Shown one piece after another: positions 55,884 to 64,000 of a DNA stretch of 64,000 bases. Numbering within the stretch: the stretch's first letter is position 1; the number at the start of each line of letters is the position of its first letter. The stretch is from positions 20,095,274 through 20,159,273 of the forward strand of contig OY986970.1 of the NCBI GenBank assembly GCA_963920575.1, given 5' to 3'. This DNA is from Narthecium ossifragum (taxonomy: Eukaryota > Streptophyta > Magnoliopsida > Dioscoreales > Nartheciaceae). The position numbers and the translations under genes are program-made. Under the pieces are notes generated by a model. It saw only the letters and a program-made list of their open reading frames with translations, ran no database searches and had not been told where the DNA came from.

Positions 55884-57149
55884 TGTCACACCCTGACCCA
55901 AAAAACACATCCGGGCCGAGGTGTGAGGGTTCCTATTACTATTCACATCCAAACTAGCGCGATTCAAAGTGTAAAATAAAGATAATTTAAACAGTTTAAC
56001 TTCCAAGGGTAAAGCTGTAATTCAATTAAAAGAAACATCAAGTTGTACTATTTAGACATCCGGTACAAATTCTTATCAAAATTCTTCCAAGGGAAACAAT
56101 TATACATTTATCCAAAAAGAAACCTCAAAGGATGTCTATAATATACATAATCCATCAAAGTACAACTGTCGTACCCACAGTGACCTCAAGCACCTCTGGA
56201 AGTCGTCGCGCCGCCAAAAATTGATCCAGCCGGCTCTACTGAAGAAGAACTGGCGCCTGCACTTGCAAACGCAGCCCGGATAGGAGTGAGCGACAAGCTC
56301 AGTAGGATTCTACTCTACGACACACTGAAAGGAGGAAAACAACAACTGTGATGTCTCTCCGCTCAAGTCTAAGGAATGCCACGGGGTCCCACAACCCCTA
56401 CCGATGTCCCAAGGGCTCCTGCGATGAAACCTCTCTCCTGAACATGTTACCAGGAGGCTACGGAACAGTAACATGCAGGATCACCCTTACCCAAGCAAGA
56501 TTCCCATGCCTTGGGGACCCACATCGGGAACGCATCGACATCCATCCCTAGCATTTGGCATTGGGAAGACAACACGACCTCTAAACCTCAAAACAATATG
56601 ATCATAGCCAACTACATCATATCCTCGATAACATGAAGATCCCAATGATGCAATCACGTCCTAAACTTTACTACCCAGCCACGGTCCTAAGGCTAGATCC
56701 GAGCTACCCGAGAGTCTCGGATCAACGATCAACCCATCGCCCCGTCTAACCTGATATGCCTCTAATGCATACAATGCATGAACCTATGCAAACATTTAAC
56801 CAAGATGTCTCTATATGTCACAACAACAATTATGAGTTTAACAGTTATACAATAGCCCTCGGCACACGCCGGCAACGGGCTAAGGTTCCACAATGCAGCG
56901 TAAGCTAGCACTCATAGCTAGCTAACGGCTAAGCAAACAATAAGCATTTAAGATTACCATCCAACTAGGTATTTAAATGCGAGTCAATCCATAAATCCGT
57001 CAAAAAGGGTAAACACACGATCCAATTCCCAATCTCAATCGAAATCCATTGAAAACGCCGTGATAACAACGTGCATGCTTCCTAACATGATTGAGTATCT
57101 ATCATGAACGAAAAACCAATCAAAGGAAGCCAGAAAACACTATTCAGGG

Positions 57150-57660
57150 ACTCACGGTCGATCCGACGGTCGACCGTGAGGCCACGGTCGATGCGACGGT
57201 CGACTATGAGACCAAAAAGTGGGAAAATCATAAGGGCCACGGTCGATCGGAACATCGACCTTGGGGAGCCAAAAAGGAGACAGAGCCTCATGGTCGATGC
57301 GACAGTCGATTCGACGGTCGACCGTGAGGTAAAGTGGGAAAAATGGTAAGAACACACGGTCGATCGGAACATCGACCTTGGGGACCCAAAAAGGAGACAG
57401 AGCCTCACGGTCGATGCGACGGTCGATCGGCCGGTCGACCGTGAGGTAAAATGGGAAAAATGGTAAGAACCCACGGTCGATCGGAACATCGACCCTGGGA
57501 GACCCAAAATGGGATAGAGCCTCATGGTCGATGCGACGATCGATCCGACGGTCGACCGTGACGCCACGGTCGATCCGCCCGTCGACCGTGAGGCCACGGT
57601 CGATCCGACGGTCGACCGTGAGGCCACGGTCGATCCGAGAGTCAACCGTGAGACCAAAAA
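57150..57660. repeat. tandem array of GGTCGATCC-GGTCGACC palindromes in LTR-B
   Basis: Two nested periods are visible: a unit of about 120 bp (CACGGTCGATCGGAACATCG ... GGTAAAATGGG), about three copies from 57237 to 57540, and a unit of about 30 bp (GGCCACGGTCGATCCGACGG) at both ends (57160-57215 and 57535-57650). Every unit contains paired GGTCGAT and GTCGACC boxes. The 233-codon minus-strand frame with RSTVGSTVAS repeats is a by-product of this array. Confidence 0.85.
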
Positions 57661-58173
57661 ATAAACATGCCAATACCTGACAGTGGATCCTGGTGCACAG
57701 TTCCTAAGAACAGTACCAAAATTCCAATTTCTTGGATTTGATCTATCAAAGCTTATCGAAAATCGATGAAACTTTGCATGCACACGTGATAGATGATGGG
57801 GAAGCTATTGGTTCGAAGAAAAAAAGATTTTGACGGCTAAAACTCAAATCTAGGTCTAAATGGCTAAAAACCGACAAACCGACGATAATACGAGAATCAT
57901 CCGATAAAAATACGAAATCAAATGGCAGAGACACTCTAAGCAAGCCACAACACCCATGTACAAAGCTACACAACATTCTACCATATATACCTAGATTAAA
58001 AACATAATAAACCTATCCTAGGAGAACCCAATCATACGATCGGGGTAGAACCACCTACATGAGCGAGTAGGGCAGCTTGTCGCGCCCCGACCCGCGAAAG
58101 CCAAACCGGGCCGGGCGACGCGAACCGGAACCTACAAAACGCGGAAAACAAAGCTGGCGAGGGTTCCCTGGGG

Positions 58174-59203
58174 GAAAACGCCTCTCTTTTCGCCGAGAGG
58201 GTTCTTCCGCCACTTAGCGAACGCGCTGTGACGGCAGCGGTGATCACCTTCCAGGAGCTGAAACCGCCCAGGTTCAGTGGTGCTGAGGGTGATCCGGCAG
58301 TAGCGGACGACTGGCTGAGAGGAGTCAGTCGTGTCCTCGACGCTTTGTTCATCCAGGATGACCGGGTTCGGGTCAGACTGGCGGCGTTCCAGCTCGATGG
58401 GGACGCTTTGGACTGGTGGAGTGCTGTCTTGACCGTTAGGAGCGGGAGTGACCCCTCGTGGGACACGTTCCGTTCATCTTTTCTCGACGCGTACTTCCCT
58501 CAGAGTGCGCGTCAGGCCTTGGTTCGGGAGTACCTCAGCATCTCCCAGGATACTCAGTCGGTGGCACAGTATGCAGCTAGGTTCACCAGGCTCGTCAGGT
58601 TCGCCGGTCCAGTGGCGGACGATCCTCTCGCCAGAGAGCGGCAGTTTCAGTGGGGGCTACGGCCCGAGATCAGGCTTTTGATGGCGCCGCGGTTTGCTAG
58701 CGCTCTCAGGGAGGTGGTGAACTATGCCTTGTCAGTGGAGGCCGTACTGCTGGAGGCAGGGCCTAGGGCAGTTCCACCAGTGTTTCCCTCGAGGTAAGGG
58801 CGCGCCGGCCAGCCGCAGCAGGCTCAGGGTGGAGTAGGACCGTGGCGGGGGGAGGCCCGTTCACGACGCCATCAGCCCTATCAGCACCAGCCAGAGGACG
58901 TCGGTGGAGACAGCCCAGAGGTAGAGAAGGTGGCGAATGACGAGGATGATCCCGATCAGCAGTTCTCAGAGGATGAGCAGCTGGAGCAGTCAGTTGGTGA
59001 GTACGACGAGGACCAGCCCCTCTCGGAGGCAGAGGAGGAGTTCGCGGAGGATGATCCGGACGAGCAGTTTCCGGAGGAGGAGCCTCAGCAGGAGGCGTTC
59101 GCAGGGTTTGGTCAGATCCAGCAGGCAGAGCAGAGACCTGTGACGTGCTTTGAGTGTGCGACGCTGCGAGGCGGAGGCCGTGGTAGTAGCAGTGGAGGCC
59201 AGT
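58174..59203 (+). pseudogene. Ty3/gypsy gag fragment
   Basis: A frame with a Retrotrans_gag domain (LDALFIQDDRVRVRLAAFQL, GDALDWWSAV, WDTFRSSFLDAYFP, REYLSISQDTQSVAQYAARF, ERQFQWGLRPEIR) ends at a TAA at 58795-58797. The same frame then continues with an acidic, Q/E-rich stretch to TCFEC, the first half of a CCHC knuckle, where a deletion joins it to the element's 3' end. Gag forms virus-like particles; this copy is interrupted and truncated. No start ATG is visible. Confidence 0.85.
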
Positions 59204-59348
59204 AGAGGCGGCCGGGTTGGCTTCAGCACCAACGTCACATCAGCAGGTACCCTTTACCGCTTTGTAGTATCCTGATAGGCGTTGTTTTCTTTTTCGAGCC
59301 CTACCCTTATCAAATCTCGGGACGAGATTTCCTTTAAGGGTATTAGGA

Positions 59349-61818
59349 TGTGAGGACCCGTCCCTCTACTCCTGGGTCGACCGGCTGGGTCAGGCCCGTG
59401 GCTCGTTGGTTTGTTTCGCGTCGAGCGCGCGATCCGGTGGATCGTATTGTTTCTTGGACCGCAAGGGCAATTTGGTAAATTGCACCTTGTTGGTTTGTTT
59501 CACACCCGCGTGTGCACACACTGACCTTTTATGTGTTAGTGTTTGTTAAGAATGGTTAGGTGGATCCGGGATCGAAAGATCCAGACTTGGGCTTGAGTTC
59601 TTGTCCAAGTTTAGCTTTCAGCACACAAAGGATCGATCCTCTCTGACTAGGGGATTGATCCTCGTCGTGCCAGAAAGCCTTGTGAATCGTCCTGAAGGAT
59701 CGATCCTCCCTTGAGGAAGGATCGATCATTTATGAGTCGGTTGGTTTTCCTGCTTCGCGAGGACGGCCGCCGTTGGCCGTCGCTCTCTCCTGTTAGAGAG
59801 GGAAGACTTCCCCTCCCTTTCCCCCAGCTTTTCCCCGTTTTCCCGGCTTTCCCCAGGCTTTTCCTTCCTTTTCTTTCCTTCCCTTCTCTTCTCTTCTTCT
59901 TCCTCCTTTCTCTTCTTTCCCGCGGTGCTCTGTTTCTTCCCTTCTCCGCCGGCAAGCTTCTTCTCCTCCGTTCTCCCTCCTCCAACCACCAAATTGGGTG
60001 TTCTTTGGCTCGTTGGATTCGTAACAACGAGAGGAAGGCTCCTGGTGTGGTTTGGTAGCTTGTTAGTGATCAAATCGCGGGGAATCAGCCGAGGAAAGCG
60101 CAGCTAGGTAGGGTTATACCTACTGATGTTCTTTTCGGGTTTTCTTGAGATCTAGCCGTTGGATCTTGTTGATCCTTGCTTTGTTGGTTTCCTTATACAT
60201 GTTAGAATAACCAATTTAGGTTTCATTTTAATCAGTTGAGATTTGAGTAGGTTTTATGGATGATTAGTCTCGGATTTCTGGGTTTCTGCTGTTCTTGAGA
60301 AATAGCCGGCTTGCGGCGCGTTTTTCGGCCGGCGAGTACATGATCTAGGCTTTTCATAAACATAAGAGTTGTAGAGATATTCGTTAGCTTTCCATTACAT
60401 CTTGTTTCGTAATTTTCCGATTTTTCTACAATTTCGTATGAATTGTTTGCTGAAGGGTTGCGTTGCAGCAATTAATGGGTAAGTTAGTTTGATTAACGAT
60501 TTTGATTAGCGTTTTCCCGTTAATCCAACTGTTGGATGATTATGAATTTTGGATATGTTGATTCTGGTTTATACACCTACTGGTGGCTAAGTTGGATGTT
60601 GAATCCGACATCGTTTGGATATCGGATCGACGGGATCAATTAGCCCTTAAGTAGAGGCTTTGAGTGTTTTGAATATAATATTATATTTCGGAATATAATA
60701 TTATATTGTGTATTGTTCATCACCGTTTTCGGGGTTGCTTCCCGTTGCAGGAGTCTGCGGTCGACGGTCGTGGTACCGTCGTAATGCCGGGACCCGCTGC
60801 GGATCGGCTGGCAGCGGTCGGTAGTACTGCTGCAGCGATCCGGTTAACTTATATGATGTTTGCCATACTGTTGCATACCTATCTCCTGTTTGTGTATGTC
60901 ATAGCATACATTGTTAATTGTGCATTAGTTGCATTGGTTAGGGCGTGGGTGATCTTTGGGGTCGCCGTCCCGAGGCTGGAAGCTCGGACTTAGCCCTAGG
61001 ACCGAGGTTGGGTTGTTTGGACTCGGTTTGAATTGTGGTGTCCAGTCGATTCGATGATAGGCTTGGAGGACTGGTACACCTGTTGCTTGATGATGATTAG
61101 AGGTCGTGTCGGTCTCAAGTCAGGTGTTGAGGATGCCACCGGTGGCGGGTCTTATTTTCTTTGGGCAGTGTCCTTTCCTGCCAGCAGGGGCATCAGTGTG
61201 GGCCCAGTGAAGAACGGGTGACCACAGCTGGAACCCTGCGACACTAGATGTATCTAGGATGGGCCCAGTCCTTTGGGGTGACCATGGTTGGATATGCCTA
61301 GAGATCACCGGTGAATGGTAATGGGACCATTGTAGCTCACTCGAGTCTGGCTTGAGGGCGACACTGTTGCGTTTCCCCTTCCTTCTGTGTGACGTAGTGT
61401 AGATCCCTACTGAGCTTAGTGCTCACACCTACCCGGGCTGCGTTTTGCAGGTGCAGGCGTCAGTCTTCTTCCTTGGCCCCTACCGGGCAATTGGTCGGCG
61501 GTGCGGCGGCGCCAGGCGGAGTTTGAGAGGTGGTGATCCTTTACTGCTTTTACCCTATGTTAGATAGTCTCCTACGGGAGTAATGTTGTACTTTGAATCT
61601 TCCCCTCTCCGAGGTTTTGTACATTTAACATTTTGAGTTTATAATCTGTGGTTCGAGGCTTGATTATTTTATTGTATCTTTTTTTGGGATGCTTTTGGTG
61701 AACTGTTAGGGAGACCAATAGGTTAGAGGGAACCCTCGCCAGCTTTGTTTTCCGTATTTTGTAGGTTCCAGTTCGCGTCGGCCGGCCCGGTTGGGCTTTC
61801 GCGGGTCGGGGCGCGACA
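59349..61818 (+). repeat. 3' LTR of the gag-only derivative (LTR-A)
   Basis: 2470 bp, TGTGAGGACCCGTCCC to GGGGCGCGACA. It follows the same TTTCCTTTAAGGGTATTAGGA tract that precedes the LTR of the chromovirus at 26500. It has GGATCGATCC palindromes (59628-59730) and the hairpin pair (hairpin 2 at 60801-60841). Confidence 0.88.
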
Positions 61819-62260
61819 CAGCTCCTCCACGAATTCCCCAAGCTCGATCGCCAAGATCCGCTCCTCGAAGATCGCGACTCCAAACCCTAGCTCAGCCGGT
61901 AGGAGAGAGAGAGAGAGACAACGACAGGAGAGGGAAGAAAAAGAAAGGAAAGAGAGAGAAGGTCAGGGTATTTATAGAGATCATGATCTGATCTCAGCCG
62001 TCCGATTCGATCTTTCCCGATCGAGCTCCGATCTTCCGATCGAAGGCACTCTTAAGGTCTTAATCAATCACATACATCAATCCAAGGCCGTGTGTGCGTT
62101 ACGCGGGTGTGAAATCGACCATGGGCGCAGTTTACCAAATTGCCCCTGGGGTCACAAGAGCAATACGATCAACCTGATCGCACCCGACGCGAAACCAAAT
62201 CAACAGGAAACGGCCCTCGACCCACGTGGTCGAGCTATGTTAGAGGAACGGGTCCTCACA

Positions 62261-62470
62261 ACCATTACATTAAACTACATGGTATCAAAATCCAAAATGC
62301 TTGCCACGTGAGGGGTTTTCGGTCAAGGGAGATAACGCGGTCTGGGGTCAGGCCCTAAATCGCGCCATCACATAAAATGTAGGGTAGTAAGCTATATTTT
62401 TTAAACTATAGGGTAGTAAACTGTCATTACAGTAAAACATCGGCTATCAAAGTGTGAAAACCCTTTTCTT
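62261..62470. repeat. inverted arm of the TIR repeat seen at 55125-55883
   Basis: The sequence ACCATTACATTAAACTAC to GTAAACTGTCATTACAG contains two arm ends and the AGGGAGATAACGCGGTCTGG block also seen at 55790. It is the right side of the element or elements into which LTR-B inserted. Confidence 0.55.
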
Positions 62471-62479
62471 TAACACTTA

Positions 62480-63446
62480 ACACACCATCATCGTACTTAG
62501 TTCTTAGTGAAAGTCCAAGAGGGGGTGGTCTATTGGACCTTTAATGAATAATCGATGAGTGGAAAACCTAGGTAGGAGGAGTATAAGAACTCGTATGCTT
62601 GTAAATAAAATAAATGATAAATAAACAAGCAATTAGAAGGATATGAGGAAGGGTTAGAGAGATTGCACCATATTTTTATAGTGGTTCGGTCAACCTGACC
62701 TACGTCCACTTCACTCAAGGCCGTCTTTGAGATTCCACTACTTGCAAGACCTCTTACAAGCTTTTCACCAAACTTCCGGGTGCTTGACAACCTTACAATC
62801 TCCCCCAAAACCTCTTGGGTATCCTCCAAGTCACTCTTGGATATCTCTCAAAGTCTACTTCATAACTTGAAGTAGTTTTACAAAGATTAAAGCTCTCAAC
62901 AAATAGGAAAATAAAAGATAAACTTGTTACAATGTATACCAATAATCCCCTTGGTCTATATGCAAGTTTCCTGCATCTTCCCTCTTATACTTGAGCTTCT
63001 AAGCCTCCCAAAATAGCTCCCAACGGATATCTTTTTCTTCTCCAATGGCTATGTTTTTGACTGGCGTTCGACCCGTCACATCGTCCGTCGCGCTCAAACT
63101 ATAGTTAAGATCGAATGTCGCATCAGCCTTCAAGCTTCACGGTCGACTTTCGCATCGACCATCACATCGACCATCATCCTCTATGAGGAAAATGATGCTT
63201 TCAGGCTTGACGCCTTGTTCGACCGCTGCTTCTCCAAATCAAGTCACATAGGCCGCGGTCGATCGGTGCATCGACTGCTAGCTTACTTCCCACAAACAAC
63301 TTCCGCGGTCGATCCATCCATCGACCGCCGCATCGATCGCGAGTACAAAACCATCTGAATATTAATTTTAAAATAATAGAATATAAATATTTAAATAATA
63401 TTTTATCATCATGCATATATTGAAATCATCAAAAACAATATTACAC
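62480..63446 (-). mobile_element. Sirevirus-like Copia LTR fragment, inverted
   Basis: Its reverse complement matches the Copia LTR at 37136-38050: the TTTTGATGATTTCAAT start (about 63440), ATCGACCG palindromes (63070-63350), and the ACTTGAAGTAGTTTTACAA and CTTGGAGGATACC blocks (62810-62885). No internal region is attached. It lies about 190 bases from the REXO4-like start codon and so forms part of that gene's upstream region. Confidence 0.7.
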
Positions 63447-63630
63447 TTAGCTATTGTATTTAGCCATGCATCATAATCCATACCATGCTACTGCTTCTTG
63501 GTCACTGTTGGAGTAGTTGGTTTGGGCCCTTCATTGCTCGTCCCAAACCATCATCTCGGCCTTTTCCTTGGAAACTATAAGTAAAGAGAGGATCCCACAC
63601 GCACACAGTGGAGGGAACGGGAAGTCTCAG

Positions 63631-64000
63631 ATGGGCGCCAAGCCGGGAGGTCCGGCGAGCCCTAACCCTAAACGGGCAGCCGCCAATCCCAACTGGGCGC
63701 AGCTCCAGCAGAAACTCCAAGGTGGCACCTGCTACCGCCGCCGGCCGACGGATCCATCGGCCGTCGTGGAGTTCACGACACAGTCGTCGGTGCTGGGGAA
63801 GCGCAAGGAGAGACCGGGCCCCGACAACTTGGCTCCGCCGCCGCCGACTGTACTCGCCCCAACCTCCGAGGACTGCAGGTAACCTCTCTTCCTAAAATGC
63901 TATCGAAGTGGTGCTGATTTTGTTCTCGTAAGAGTGCTTTTTTCATTTTTTTTTGGATTGATTGGGTATTGGATTCTATGGGTGACAGCGTGACGGATAC
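63631..64000 (+). CDS. REXO4: REXO4-like 3'-5' RNA exonuclease, first exon and start of second
   Basis: Exon 1 is 63631-63878 (ATG in CTCAGATGGGCG; donor CTGCAG/GTAACC) and exon 2 starts at 63989 (acceptor GGTGACAG), giving AG/C as a split serine codon. The protein reads MGAKPGGPASPNPKRAAANP, then NWAQLQQKL, SSVLGKRKERPGPDN, LAPTSEDC and SVTD. Plant REXO4 homologues have the same NPNWAQLQ, LGKRKERP and LxPTxxDxSxTD blocks before the DEDDh exonuclease domain (AMDCEMVG), which lies past the edge. Members process rRNA precursors in the nucleolus. The 190 bases between the Copia fragment and ATG are its promoter and leader. Identification is from N-terminal blocks only. Confidence 0.72.

Larger units (their letters stand above)
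58078..61818 (+). mobile_element. gag-only LTR-A derivative with inverted U5 termini
   Basis: Perfect CAGCT duplication at 58073-58077 and 61819-61823. The right end is a full LTR-A (59349-61818) ending GGGGCGCGACA. The left end is not a 5' LTR start but the inverted last 95 bases of the same LTR (TGTCGCGCCCCGACC ... GAGGGTTCCCT), joined to gag at about 58172. Internally there is gag up to the first half of a zinc knuckle, then a jump to the last 100 bases before the 3' LTR. PR, RT, RH and IN are absent. There is no primer-binding site. Confidence 0.85.
55884..62260 (-). mobile_element. LTR-B solo LTR, second copy, with a nested element
   Basis: Starts TGTCACACCCTGACCC and ends CGGGTCCTCACA, with near-matching 5-bp flanks GCCAT (55879-55883) and ACCAT (62261-62265). 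Removing the nested element at 58078-61818 leaves about 2.6 kb. It has the AAACGCAGCCCGGATAGG block (about 56265) and a large palindromic tandem array (57150-57660). The end at 62260 and its GGTCGAGG/CGACCACG context parallel LTR-A. Confidence 0.75.

Noticed and set aside
57150..57660. CRISPR-like repeat array
   Set aside because: Units are head-to-tail palindromic repeats without unique spacers, in a plant retroelement LTR.
57082..57783. 233-codon minus-strand frame rich in RSTVGSTVAS
   Set aside because: It is a direct translation of the palindromic tandem array in LTR-B and has no protein-like features.

Overview
This window comes from a large, repeat-rich flowering-plant nuclear genome. 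A monocot is my guess from repeat composition and gene style; the sequence does not prove it. Three host genes are supported. On the minus strand near the left edge is the 5' part of a RING-type E3 ubiquitin ligase of the HIP1/ZFP1/RHG1A group (coding 1154-2812, first non-coding exon and promoter near 4200-4700). A complete eight-exon minus-strand gene for a PDAP1-type 28 kDa heat- and acid-stable phosphoprotein spans 7312-17552. On the plus strand at the right edge is the 5' end of a REXO4-like 3'-5' exonuclease gene (from 63631, running off the window).

The 46 kb between 17.6 and 63.6 kb is almost all nested transposable elements. In order: a complete 633-bp TRIM with two LTRs and a GTAAA target duplication (20884-21516); a solo LTR of a Ty3/gypsy family ('LTR-A', flanked by AAAAG) that is split by a younger member of the same family (24052-30541, Tekay-like chromovirus pol on the minus strand, gag deleted); a CACTA element (31443-34926) with a gene-capturing MULE inside it; a Sirevirus-like Copia remnant (35599-40088) with a gene-capturing hAT element inside its 5' LTR; a related large LTR ('LTR-B') holding a solo LTR-A (flanked by AGTAA), another gene-capturing MULE and a CACTA terminus; a decayed MuDR transposase pseudogene broken by an LTR-A fragment and by a Cassandra-type TRIM with 5S-rRNA-like sequence; a second MuDR pseudogene; a solo LTR flanked by AAACC; and a second LTR-B solo LTR (55884-62260) containing a gag-only LTR-A derivative.

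The strongest theme is gene capture. Four DNA transposons in 40 kb carry broken host gene fragments. A MULE-like element (5474-6836) has a galactosyltransferase-like, an LRR kinase and a CYP96-like P450 piece. A MULE (31973-33430) has MATE and LEA_2 pieces. A hAT (35612-37127) has an FLZ zinc-finger gene with its intron. A MULE (43660-45242) has the start of serine hydroxymethyltransferase. Three of the four have perfect 8- or 9-bp target-site duplications.

Other unusual features are a two-hairpin RNA structure conserved in four LTR-A copies, copy-specific palindromic ATCGAT or GTCGAC arrays in the LTRs of three retroelement families, a retroelement derivative whose two ends are both U5-type termini in inverted orientation yet lie within a perfect CAGCT duplication, and a Cassandra insertion whose left side has been rearranged at a GACAA microhomology. 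Exon borders are read by eye from splice motifs and family similarity; no database search was possible.
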